Shown here one piece after another: positions 8,042 through 15,516 of a stretch of 64,000 nucleotides of DNA. Each line of letters begins with the position of its first letter. Within the stretch, counting starts at the first letter, position 1. The position numbers and the translations under genes are program-made. Below the pieces are notes generated by a model, which was given only the letters and a program-made list of their open reading frames with translations, was not told the origin of the DNA and ran no database searches. This DNA is from an uncultured Lachnospiraceae bacterium. Lineage in GTDB: Bacteria; Bacillota; Clostridia; Lachnospirales; Lachnospiraceae. Location of the stretch: positions 62,001 through 126,000 of the forward strand of contig CAJTTZ010000011.1 in assembly GCA_910579505.1 (NCBI GenBank). The letters run 5' to 3'.

Positions 8042-9190
8042 ATGGAAAAATTAGAATATATTGTGCCCTGCCATTTTGGGCTGGAGGCAGTTTTAAAAAG
8101 AGAAATAGCGGACCTTGGTCTGGAGATCACCTGCGTGGAGGACGGCAGAGTAACCTTTGCCGGTGACAGGCAGGCGCTTTGCCGTGCCAATATTTTCCTG
8201 CGCAGCGCGCAGAGAGTGCTGATTAAGATAGGAAGTTTTCATGCGGAAACTTTTGAAGAACTTTTTCAGAAGACGAAGGCGCTTCCATGGGAGGCGTACA
8301 TTCCCAAAGACGGGAAATTCTGGGTGGCAAAGGCGGCAAGTGTGAAGAGTAAGCTCTTCAGCCCTTCCGATATCCAGTCGATTATGAAGAAGGCGATGGT
8401 GGAGCGCATGAAGGGCATTTACCATATGGACTGGTTTGCGGAGAGCGGGGCGGACTACCCGGTACGGGTATTTATAAAGAAGGACGAGGTGACGGTGGGA
8501 CTCGACACATCGGGGGAATCCTTACATAAGCGCGGCTATCGGAAGCTGACGGCGAAGGCGCCCATCGCGGAGAATCTTGCGGCGGCGCTCCTGATGCTGA
8601 CGCCATGGCGGGGAGACCGGATTCTGGTAGATCCTTTTTGCGGCAGCGGGACCATTCCCATCGAGGCGGCTATGATGGCGGCCCATATTGCACCCGGGAA
8701 AAACAGACATTTCACGGCGCAGGACTGGACGCATGCATTCCCCGAGAACCTTTGGGAGAAGGCCAGGGAAGAGGCTGTGTCCATGGAAACGCCGGATGTG
8801 GAAACGCAGATACAGGGGTATGACATTGATGGGGAGATGGTGTCCATTGCCAGGGCGAACGCCAGACTTGCCGGGGTGGAACATCTGATCCATTTTCAGC
8901 AGAGGGATGTGGCGCAGCTTTCCCATGCGAAAAAGTATGGGTTTATCCTGACGAATCCCCCTTACGGGGAGAGGCTTTCGGAGAAGAAAGCGCTTCAGGC
9001 ACTGTATCGGACGCTGGGAGAACGCTATCAGGCGCTGGACTCCTGGTCCATGTATGTGATTACTTCCTATGAGGAGGCGGAAAACGCCATCGGCAGGAAG
9101 GCGGATAAGAACAGGAAGCTATACAACGGTATGATAAAGACCTACTTTTATCAATATATGGGTCCCAAGCCCACCGGGAGTAAAAGGTAA
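8042..9190 (+). CDS. THUMP-domain RNA m2G methyltransferase (RlmL/YpsC type)
   Basis: Predicted S-adenosylmethionine-dependent N2-guanine methyltransferase acting on 23S rRNA. The 382 residues contain an N-terminal ferredoxin-like plus THUMP RNA-binding region (about 1-160) and a C-terminal Rossmann methyltransferase with DPFCGSGTIPIEAAM (from residue 197) for cofactor binding and NPPYGERLSE (from residue 305), the catalytic motif IV of base-amino methyltransferases. It matches the single-domain RlmL/YpsC form rather than the fused RlmKL. The next gene starts four bases after its stop, so they are translationally close. The ATG at 8042 has no strong ribosome site. Confidence 0.85.
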   Translation: MEKLEYIVPCHFGLEAVLKREIADLGLEITCVEDGRVTFAGDRQALCRANIFLRSAQRVLIKIGSFHAETFEELFQKTKALPWEAYIPKDGKFWVAKAASVKSKLFSPSDIQSIMKKAMVERMKGIYHMDWFAESGADYPVRVFIKKDEVTVGLDTSGESLHKRGYRKLTAKAPIAENLAAALLMLTPWRGDRILVDPFCGSGTIPIEAAMMAAHIAPGKNRHFTAQDWTHAFPENLWEKAREEAVSMETPDVETQIQGYDIDGEMVSIARANARLAGVEHLIHFQQRDVAQLSHAKKYGFILTNPPYGERLSEKKALQALYRTLGERYQALDSWSMYVITSYEEAENAIGRKADKNRKLYNGMIKTYFYQYMGPKPTGSKR

Positions 9191-9193
9191 GAG

Positions 9194-10264
9194 ATGCAGC
9201 AGAACGGTTTGATGAAAAGTACATTGGTATATTGCGTTCTATTTGTGGCGGCGGCTATGAGCGTCATGCTGTACTATGCGGCGACTAAGACTGTGGGCGT
9301 GGCGGACCTGGCACAGGACGAGGTAGTCCGCCCTTCCGTGCAGAAAGAGGAGAGTGCGCCGGCTGTCCCCACGGAGGAAAATGAAATAGCCATTAACAGA
9401 GACAGGATAAGCACCAATTATTTTTGTATTCCCATGCCGGAGAGCGTGAAGGCTGAGGAAGTCGTTTTAGAGAATCACTATATGAATAAGGAACTTTGGG
9501 TGAGCATCAACGCAGAGCAGACGAAGGACTATGAGGCGTTTTACAAAACGGGCAGCGTTTACGGGAACTGCGTAAATGTGTCGGACGGCCATTTTGAAGC
9601 GGAAGAGGACAGAATCTGCCTGCGCTTTGCCTTGGACGGGGTTTATGAGTACCGCAGCATTTTTGAGGACCATACCCTGTATGTGGAGTTTGTGCCGCCA
9701 AAGGAAGTGTATGAAAAGATTATTGTGATAGACCCGGCTTACGGCGGCAATGAGCAGGGGATTGCCGTGGAGGGCGTTCTTTCCAAGAACATAACGCTTG
9801 ATGTCGCCAAGGCGTTGAAGACTATGTTCGATGAGAGCGATATCAAGGTATATTATACGAGAATGGACGACAGCAATCCGGCGGCCAAAGACAGGGCGGA
9901 GCTTGCGTCGGCGACAAAAGCGGATATGCTGATCCGCATAGAGGTGAGTGGTGACGAGAACAGCAAACTCTATGGGACCTCGACGGTTTACAACAGCCAG
10001 TTCTTTATTCCCGGGTTCGGCAATGTGGAGCTTGCAGACCTTCTCGAACGGGAGGTAGTCACGTCGATCAGCGGTAAGGCGTGCGGCCTGGTTGAGTCTG
10101 CGCAGGAGGATCAGGTTGTGAACAGTGCCACCGTTCCGGCGGCGGCGATCCGCGTGGGATATCTGACAAACAGTCAGGAGGCGATTTTGCTGCAGCGTGA
10201 GGATTATATCAAACGGATTGCGGAAGGGATATACAATGCGGTGATTAAGGCTTACGCTGCGTAG
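9194..10264 (+). CDS. Amidase_3-like protein lacking zinc ligands (pseudo-amidase)
   Basis: 356 residues with an N-terminal membrane anchor (about residues 8-27), a region of about 150 residues of unknown fold, and a C-terminal domain with the frame of N-acetylmuramoyl-L-alanine amidase (Amidase_3/CwlC-like): IIVIDPAYGGNEQG, KNITLDVAKAL, VYYTRMDDSNPAAKDRAELA and AIRVGYLTNSQEA. In active enzymes these read DPGHGG, an E before K-D/N-I-N-L, SIHAN and E-x-G-F-x-(S/T)-N. Here the first His is Tyr, the Glu position is Ser, the second His segment is RIEVSGD, and the catalytic Glu is Arg. All known catalytic residues are therefore absent. It is probably a non-enzymatic cell-wall or divisome/sporulation binding protein. 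It sits in a housekeeping operon. Confidence 0.75.
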   Translation: MQQNGLMKSTLVYCVLFVAAAMSVMLYYAATKTVGVADLAQDEVVRPSVQKEESAPAVPTEENEIAINRDRISTNYFCIPMPESVKAEEVVLENHYMNKELWVSINAEQTKDYEAFYKTGSVYGNCVNVSDGHFEAEEDRICLRFALDGVYEYRSIFEDHTLYVEFVPPKEVYEKIIVIDPAYGGNEQGIAVEGVLSKNITLDVAKALKTMFDESDIKVYYTRMDDSNPAAKDRAELASATKADMLIRIEVSGDENSKLYGTSTVYNSQFFIPGFGNVELADLLEREVVTSISGKACGLVESAQEDQVVNSATVPAAAIRVGYLTNSQEAILLQREDYIKRIAEGIYNAVIKAYAA

Positions 10265-10281
10265 AAGGCAGGGAGGTTTTT

Positions 10282-10932
10282 GTGAAGATTATATTTGCCA
10301 CAGGCAATGAGGGAAAAATGCGTGAGATCCGTGCGATTCTCGAAGATTTGGAGTTTGAGATATGCTCCATGAAGGAAGCGGGGCTTGCACTGGATATCGA
10401 GGAGGACGGGTCTACATTTGAGGAGAATGCCCTTATCAAGGCACGCGCGGTGGCGGCCGCCCTTGCAGAACAGGACGGGGCGAAAGAGTGTGTGGTGATG
10501 GCGGATGATTCAGGACTGGAAATTGATTACCTGAATGGGGAGCCGGGCGTGTATTCCGCCAGATATCTCGGGGAGGAAACACCCTTTTCCGAGAAAAGCG
10601 GGGATCTGCTCAGACGGCTTAAAGATGTGCCGGAGGAAAAGAGGACGGCAAGATTTGTCTGTGCCATTGCTTCGGTGTTCCCGGGTGGGGAAGAGGCGAG
10701 CACCAGAGGAACCATCGAGGGCAGGATAGGCTATGAACTTCGCGGGGACAATGGTTTCGGCTACGATCCCATCTTTTATCTGCCGGAATACGGACGCACC
10801 GCAGCCCAGCTTTCGGATGAAGAAAAGAACAGGATCAGCCACAGAAGCCGGGCATTGGAACAGATGAAAGAGAAACTGTCACAGTTCAGCTCAGGACTTG
10901 GCACTTGCTGCAAAGTCCGTGAAAACATGTAA
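10282..10932 (+). CDS. rdgB: XTP/dITP diphosphatase (RdgB/HAM1)
   Basis: Hydrolyses non-canonical purine nucleoside triphosphates to monophosphate and pyrophosphate, keeping inosine and xanthosine out of nucleic acids. The 216 residues show the family landmarks in order: IIFATGNEGKMREI, FEENALIKA, MADDSGLEIDYLNGEPGVYSARY, FVCAIA, GTIEGRI, GDNGFGYDPIFYLPEYGRTAAQL and ISHRSRAL. The start is GTG at 10282 behind GGGAGG. The C-terminal ~15 residues extend beyond the usual family end and overlap the leader of the next gene. Confidence 0.93.
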   Translation: MKIIFATGNEGKMREIRAILEDLEFEICSMKEAGLALDIEEDGSTFEENALIKARAVAAALAEQDGAKECVVMADDSGLEIDYLNGEPGVYSARYLGEETPFSEKSGDLLRRLKDVPEEKRTARFVCAIASVFPGGEEASTRGTIEGRIGYELRGDNGFGYDPIFYLPEYGRTAAQLSDEEKNRISHRSRALEQMKEKLSQFSSGLGTCCKVRENM

Positions 10933-10963
10933 AGGCTCTAAAGAAAAGGATGTTATCATCAAC

Positions 10964-11443
10964 ATGAAAATATTGATTGTGAGCGATAGCCATCGCTATA
11001 ATGTGAATCTGCTTGCCGTGCTGGAGAGGACGGGACCTTACGATATGCTGATACACTGCGGTGACGTGGAGGGGAGCGAGTATACGATCAGCGAGGCGGC
11101 GGGCTGCCCTGTAGTCATGGTGCAGGGGAACAATGACTTTTTTTCCAGTCTGCCAAGGGAAGAGGAGTTTATGATCGGGCGGTACAAAGTGTGGGTGACC
11201 CACGGACATCATTACTACATCGCCATGAATACAGAGACAATCAAGCAGGAGGCGGTCAGCCGGGACGTGGATATCGTTATGTGCGGGCATTCCCACAAGC
11301 CGTTGATTGATATAGGAAGGGATGTCACACTGATTAATCCCGGCAGCATCAGTTATCCAAGACAAGGGAATCGGAAGCCCAGTTATATTATTATGGAGCT
11401 GGACAGGGAAGGGGAGGCACATTATACATTAAATTTTATTTAG
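10964..11443 (+). CDS. YfcE/MJ0936-type metallophosphoesterase
   Basis: 159 residues with the calcineurin-like metal-binding motifs SDSHRYN, HCGDVEG, QGNNDFF, THGHHYYI and CGHSHKP, closing with NPGSISYPRQGN. Family members are Mn2+-dependent phosphodiesterases. I chose ATG at 10964, where the beta strand MKILIVSDSH begins; an upstream ATG at 10898 overlaps rdgB and only adds a non-conserved extension. It is the last gene of the operon; the tRNA promoter follows within ten bases. Confidence 0.9.
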   Translation: MKILIVSDSHRYNVNLLAVLERTGPYDMLIHCGDVEGSEYTISEAAGCPVVMVQGNNDFFSSLPREEEFMIGRYKVWVTHGHHYYIAMNTETIKQEAVSRDVDIVMCGHSHKPLIDIGRDVTLINPGSISYPRQGNRKPSYIIMELDREGEAHYTLNFI

Positions 11444-11450
11444 AAAGCTG

Positions 11451-11479
11451 TTGACAGAAAAAAAACAGTATTATATAAT
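11451..11479 (+). promoter_or_regulatory. Promoter of the tRNA-Pro/tRNA-Gly unit
   Basis: TTGACA at 11451-11456 and TATAAT at 11474-11479 are perfect consensus hexamers spaced by 17 bases, about 38 bases before tRNA-Pro. Confidence 0.85.
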
Positions 11480-11516
11480 GGAATATGCGTTGTGAGAAAT
11501 GGCGTTTGATCCCTTG

Positions 11517-11591
11517 CGGGGTGTGGCTCAGCTTGGCTAGAGCGCCTGGTTTGGGACCAGGAGGTCGCAGGTTCGAATCCTGTCACCCCGA
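11517..11591 (+). tRNA. tRNA-Pro (anticodon TGG)
   Basis: Acceptor CGGGGTG pairs with CACCCCG; the anticodon loop is TTTGGGA and the T-arm contains GGTTCGAATCC. The CCA end is not encoded. Confidence 0.95.
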
Positions 11592-11612
11592 CGTTTTTCC
11601 ACAATATGCTAT

Positions 11613-11683
11613 GCGGGTGTAGTTCAATGGTAGAACACCAGCCTTCCAAGCTGGATACGTGGGTTCGATTCCCATCACCCGCT
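11613..11683 (+). tRNA. tRNA-Gly (anticodon TCC)
   Basis: Acceptor GCGGGTG pairs with CACCCGC; anticodon loop CTTCCAA, T-loop GTTCGATTC. CCA is not encoded. Confidence 0.95.
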
Positions 11684-11694
11684 CTTTTATTTTG

Positions 11695-11732
11695 TCGGGA
11701 AGCCGCCATTTTCGGGGGTTCCCGATTTTTTT
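11695..11732 (+). terminator. Terminator after tRNA-Gly
   Basis: TCGGGAA (11695-11701) pairs with TTCCCGA, with further pairing inside the loop, followed by seven T. Confidence 0.85.
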
Positions 11733-11821
11733 GCACTGCAGTCTATTTTCCTTTGGGAAGCATACCCTTTTTGTTTGTTCTTCCTACAAGGTACATTTTT
11801 TAGGATTTTCAATGATTTTTG

Positions 11822-11850
11822 TTGACATTTTCAGCGGTGCATGATATTCT
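11822..11850 (+). promoter_or_regulatory. Promoter of the Arg-His-Gln-Lys tRNA unit
   Basis: TTGACA at 11822-11827 and TATTCT at 11845-11850 with a 17-base spacer, 45 bases before tRNA-Arg. Confidence 0.7.
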
Positions 11851-11894
11851 TATAAAGCTGTTAGCACGGCATAAGCCTGTGCGGGCAGCGGCAC

Positions 11895-11968
<74 letters not shown>

Positions 11969-11974
11969 TTGTAT

Positions 11975-12049
11975 GGTGGGTATGGCGCAGTTGGCTAGCG
12001 CGCCAGATTGTGGCTCTGGAGGCCGAGGGTTCGAGTCCCTCTATCCACC
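11975..12049 (+). tRNA. tRNA-His (anticodon GTG)
   Basis: The extra G at 11975 opposite C at 12049 is the G-1 identity element of tRNA-His. Acceptor GTGGGTA pairs with TATCCAC; anticodon loop TTGTGGC. Confidence 0.94.
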
Positions 12050-12090
12050 TTTAACATGAGCGTGCGGAGCACTGCCTGGTTTACCAATAA

Positions 12091-12162
12091 TGGGCTATCG
12101 CCAAGGGGTAAGGCACAGGACTTTGACTCCTGCATTCGCTGGTTCAAATCCAGCTAGCCCAG
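12091..12162 (+). tRNA. tRNA-Gln (anticodon TTG)
   Basis: Acceptor TGGGCTA pairs with TAGCCCA; anticodon loop CTTTGAC; T-arm GGTTCAAATCC. Confidence 0.94.
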
Positions 12163-12166
12163 TTAT

Positions 12167-12239
12167 GGACCACTAGCTCAGTCGGTAGAGCACCTGACTT
12201 TTAATCAGGTTGTCGGGGGTTCGAATCCCCCGTGGTTCA
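12167..12239 (+). tRNA. tRNA-Lys (anticodon TTT)
   Basis: Acceptor GGACCAC pairs with GTGGTTC; anticodon loop CTTTTAA; T-arm GGGGGTTCGAATCCCCC. Its 3' end and following 21 bases are repeated 63 bases downstream (see 12225-12323). Confidence 0.95.
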
Positions 12240-12323
12240 CTAGAAGAATCCTCAGAATAAATTGGGGGATTCGAACCCCGGAGCGACATCCCCCGTGGTT
12301 CACTAGAAGAATCCTCAGAATAA
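12225..12323 (+). repeat. Duplicated tRNA-Lys 3' end with inverted T-arm
   Basis: A 36-base segment (12225-12260), covering the 3' strand of the T-stem, the acceptor 3' strand and 21 bases of flank, is repeated exactly at 12288-12323. The 27 bases between hold an inverted copy of the T-arm (12264-12279, GGGGGATTCGAACCCC) and then GGAGCGAC (12280-12287). GGGGGAT can pair with ATCCCCC of the second copy, giving a 7-base stem. The same architecture with GGAGCAAT occurs after tRNA-Leu at 21512-21548. Confidence 0.85.
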
Positions 12324-12362
12324 TGGGGATTCTGCTGAAAATTGAATAATTTTACAGGATGA

Positions 12363-12407
12363 AACGTCTGAATGCAGTATTTGTGTATTTCAGGCGTTCT
12401 TTTTTTG
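12363..12407 (+). terminator. Terminator of the tRNA cluster
   Basis: AACGTCTGAA (12363-12372) pairs with TTCAGGCGTT (12389-12398) and a run of T follows. A further GGCGTGACA/TGTCACGCC hairpin lies at 12425-12462. Confidence 0.8.
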
Positions 12408-12523
12408 GCAGAAAAACCCATGCGGCGTGACAGGTTTTTTGTCATGAATTTTGTCACGCCTGCTGGTTTTTATGCAAAATAGCAGAAGGGTAGGATGGGA
12501 TAGCTAACGAAAGAGGTTTAGTA

Positions 12524-12543
12524 AATTGTGAAAAATTGTGAAA
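12524..12543 (+). promoter_or_regulatory. Tandem AATTGTGAAA repeat upstream of the nucleoside operon
   Basis: The decamer AATTGTGAAA occurs twice head to tail (12524-12533, 12534-12543), one helical turn apart, in the only sizeable upstream region (12408-12639) of the operon. TATAAA at about 12580 could be the -10. Likely a regulator site, protein unknown. Confidence 0.35.
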
Positions 12544-12639
12544 AATGTCGGAAAATAGTTTCGTTTATTGGGAATATTGTATAAAAACGCGGGTAATGTT
12601 ATCATTTGATTAAAGTCTTCTGGAAAAGGAGGAGGATAT

Positions 12640-14529
12640 ATGAACATAAAAGAAGTGGCAAAACTGGCCGGCGTTTCCACTTCTACAGTTTCGAAAGTGA
12701 TAAATGGAAAAGATAAGGATATCAGCGAAAAAACGCGCAGAAAAGTATTAGAAATCGTGGAAACAGCCAATTATGTACCGTATCTCAAATATTTGGAAAA
12801 AGACAATTTAAAGAATGCCATGATCGGACTGATCATCCGCAGGGACCACCGGGAACGGGAGGAGATCGTCATGGCTGCGGAGGCGGCCGCCAATCGGCAT
12901 GGATATCAACTTCTGATAAGGTATATTGAGGATAAGGCGGAGATCCCGGAATGTATGGAGGCGATGGTCAGGAAAAAGGCGGCGGGCGTCATTTTGGATG
13001 CAAAGGAATATTTTCCCGCCGGAAAGCTGGAAAACCGAATGGTCTATCTCAATCGGACAGAAAAATTTGACGAGCGGCAGCCGGTTTCCTTCTATTACTG
13101 CCTTTCAGAAGCGGGAAAGCTTGCAGTGGAATACTTGATAAAATTCGGGCATCAGAGGATTGCCTGCATCGCGCACCGAAGGGATAAGGGCATCGTTGAG
13201 GGGTACCGGGCAGCCATGCGGGACAGAGACCTTCCTATCCGAAGTACGTGGATCTATGAAGGAGAGCGTGCAGAAGACATTGAGAAGGCAGGTATTGAAC
13301 AGTGTCTCAATGAAAAGGTGACAGCAGTTATCTGCGGCAGCAGGGAAATTGTATGCAGTCTGTGTAAGATACTGGAGAGAAACCGAATAACGGTTCCGGG
13401 CGAGCTGTCTGTGATCTCTGTCGGTGACGACACCATGCTTGAAATATTGGGCGACGGCATCACGGTGGTAAAGCTTCCTGCAGAGACGGCAGGAAATGAG
13501 GCGGTGAACTGCCTGCTCCACATGATAGGGGAAAGAAAACAGATGGAGCTCATGAAGAAGTTTAATCCTTCTGTCATAGAGCGGAGGAGCGTCAGGGAGC
13601 CGGTGCGCCACAGACAGGGCGAAAAGATTGTCGTTGTGGGAACCATGAACCTGGACATTACGATTGAGATGTCCCGCATTCCCATAGCCGGAGAAACGCA
13701 GATTGCCAAGAGCGTACATCAGTTCCCGGGCGGTAAGGGAGGAAATCAGGCAATCGGGGTAGGAAAGCTTGGCGGGCAGATTTACATCATAGGCTGCCTT
13801 GGCAATGACAGGGAGGGAAGGCTGATTTATGAGAGCCTTCTTGAAAACAATGTGCGTACAGACGGGGTAGTCTTCGATAATTCTGTATCTACGGGGAAGG
13901 CATATATCAACCTCGACCAGAACGGGGAAAGTACAATCGTTGTCTACCGGGGAGCTAACCAGTGCCTGAATATAGAGCATATGAACCGTTTCCGGCATCT
14001 GTTCCACAATGCCAGGTACTGCCTGCTTCCTCTGGAGATCGCCGGTGAGATTGCTGACTATACGATTCGGTGCTGTAACAGAAACGGAACGGAAGTGATT
14101 ATGAAGCCGTCGAATGTGGAGTCTGTCAAGGATGAACTGCTGGAACAGACAGCCTATATTGTTCCGAATGAAAACGAACTGCACATGATTGTTCCGGGAC
14201 CACAGACGCTTGAAGAGAAGGCGCAATGGCTGCTGGACAAGGGCGTGAGGCATGTGATTGTGACGTTGGGGGAGCGGGGGTGTTATCTGCGGGATGATGA
14301 GCATTCTCTCTATTTTCCGGGGACGGGATTTGAGGCGGTGGATACGACAGGAGGCGCAGATTCCTTTATCAGTGCGCTGGCTGTATATCTGAGTGAGGGC
14401 AGGCCGCTGCTGGCAGCAATCCGCTTTGCCATATATGCGTCGGGGATCAGCGTCACCAGATACGGGGTACAGCCGGCCCTTCCAGACAGAAGGGCAGTCG
14501 ATGTATATGAAGATGAAATATACGGATAG
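12640..14529 (+). CDS. LacI-type regulator fused to a ribokinase (PfkB) domain
   Basis: A 629-residue fusion. Residues 1-56 are a LacI helix-turn-helix (MNIKEVAKLAGVSTSTVSKVING). Residues about 60-325 look like the periplasmic-binding-protein sensor of LacI repressors (HQRIACIAHRR, ISVGDDTMLEIL). From about 328 a PfkB kinase begins (GEKIVVVGTMNLDI), with FPGGKGGNQAIGVGKLGG and the anion-hole motif DTTGGADSF (568-576; usual DTTGAGDxF), so the catalytic Asp574 is present but the Gly-Ala order is swapped. ATG at 12640 has GGAGGAGG upstream. It heads an operon with a separate ribokinase, nucleoside hydrolase and ECF transporter. I infer a ribose/nucleoside-responsive regulator whose kinase module may sense or modify the ligand. 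The frame is continuous, so it is not two genes. Confidence 0.88.
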   Translation: MNIKEVAKLAGVSTSTVSKVINGKDKDISEKTRRKVLEIVETANYVPYLKYLEKDNLKNAMIGLIIRRDHREREEIVMAAEAAANRHGYQLLIRYIEDKAEIPECMEAMVRKKAAGVILDAKEYFPAGKLENRMVYLNRTEKFDERQPVSFYYCLSEAGKLAVEYLIKFGHQRIACIAHRRDKGIVEGYRAAMRDRDLPIRSTWIYEGERAEDIEKAGIEQCLNEKVTAVICGSREIVCSLCKILERNRITVPGELSVISVGDDTMLEILGDGITVVKLPAETAGNEAVNCLLHMIGERKQMELMKKFNPSVIERRSVREPVRHRQGEKIVVVGTMNLDITIEMSRIPIAGETQIAKSVHQFPGGKGGNQAIGVGKLGGQIYIIGCLGNDREGRLIYESLLENNVRTDGVVFDNSVSTGKAYINLDQNGESTIVVYRGANQCLNIEHMNRFRHLFHNARYCLLPLEIAGEIADYTIRCCNRNGTEVIMKPSNVESVKDELLEQTAYIVPNENELHMIVPGPQTLEEKAQWLLDKGVRHVIVTLGERGCYLRDDEHSLYFPGTGFEAVDTTGGADSFISALAVYLSEGRPLLAAIRFAIYASGISVTRYGVQPALPDRRAVDVYEDEIYG

Positions 14530-14562
14530 ACAAAAGAATTGGATGGAAAGGGGTGAGGTAAG

Positions 14563-15495
14563 TTGAAAAAGATAGTGGTAATAGGCAGTCTCAATATGGA
14601 CTTTGTGATTGAAACGCCCCATATGCCGAAGGCCGGAGAGACTGTCCAGGGCAGGAGCGTGTCACAGGTGCCGGGCGGCAAAGGGGCGAATCAGGCGTAT
14701 GCGGCCGGCAAGCTCGGGGGTGATGTCCGTATGATCGGTGCAGTCGGTGACGATGCGCCGGGAAAGACATTGAAAAATAATCTTGGCAGGGTAGGCGTGG
14801 CCACGGAGGGGATTATAACAGTCCCGGGGGAGACGACGGGGCAGGCTTTTATCACGGTGGATGTGAGCGGCGAAAATTCCATTGTGATTATACCCGGGAC
14901 CAACGCCTGTGTGACGAGAGAGCTGATCCAGAGCAGTCTCCGCCATATTCAGGAGAGTGATATCGTGATTATGCAGCTCGAGATTCCGATTGACACGGTG
15001 GAGTATGTGAAGGATCTGGCGGTGAGTCTGGGGAAAGTGGTGATCCTGGATCCGGCGCCGGCCAGGGCTGACCTGCCTGACAGTTTCTGGAAGGGCGTGG
15101 ACTACATCAAGCCAAACGAGACGGAGCTTGCCATTTTAACCGGGAGGCAGATCGGCAGCCGGGAGGAAATAGAGGCGGGTGCCAGACAGATGTTGGAAAA
15201 GGGAGTAAAGAATGTGATCGTCACGCTTGGCGGGGAGGGGTGCCTTCTTGTATCGAACGAAGGTTCAACCTGGTTTTCGACAAAAAAGGTACAGGCAGTG
15301 GACACGACTGCCGCGGGGGACTGCTTTACGGCGGCGTTTGCCCTTGCGCTGAGCAAGGGGAAGACCTGCGAGGAAGCGATTCGCTTTGGGCAGAGCGCCT
15401 CGGCCATCGCCGTGACGAGAAAAGGGGCGCAGACATCTATCCCTTCCCCGGAAGAGGTGCTTGCGGCGGAAAATGGACAGTCAGGACAACCATAA
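14563..15495 (+). CDS. rbsK: Ribokinase
   Basis: Phosphorylates ribose to ribose 5-phosphate. The 310 residues contain VIGSLNMDFVIETPHMPKAGET, PGGKGANQAYAAGKLGG, the NPAP-like block DPAPA, the PNETEL motif and the catalytic DTTAAGDCF (Asp253; family form DTTGAGD). The start is TTG at 14563 with GGGGTGAGG just upstream. It is similar along its length to the kinase half of the preceding fusion protein, suggesting duplication. In this operon its substrate is probably ribose released by the nucleoside hydrolase encoded next. Confidence 0.9.
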   Translation: MKKIVVIGSLNMDFVIETPHMPKAGETVQGRSVSQVPGGKGANQAYAAGKLGGDVRMIGAVGDDAPGKTLKNNLGRVGVATEGIITVPGETTGQAFITVDVSGENSIVIIPGTNACVTRELIQSSLRHIQESDIVIMQLEIPIDTVEYVKDLAVSLGKVVILDPAPARADLPDSFWKGVDYIKPNETELAILTGRQIGSREEIEAGARQMLEKGVKNVIVTLGGEGCLLVSNEGSTWFSTKKVQAVDTTAAGDCFTAAFALALSKGKTCEEAIRFGQSASAIAVTRKGAQTSIPSPEEVLAAENGQSGQP

Positions 15496-15516
15496 ATCAG
15501 CACGGAAAGGGGTGGG

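Noticed and set aside
12225..12323. Classical integrase att site or excised island at tRNA-Lys
   Set aside because: No integrase or element gene lies between the copies, and the inverted T-arm is not part of attL/attR formation.
12173..12457. Minus-strand open frame across tRNA-Lys with a repeated peptide
   Set aside because: The repeated peptide is the antisense of the tRNA 3' duplication; it is a typical false call over tRNA genes.
13105..14622. Long open frame (about 505 codons) antisense to the LacI-kinase fusion
   Set aside because: It lies opposite a clear coding gene, has no ribosome site or recognisable domain, and reads like the complement of a GC-skewed gene.
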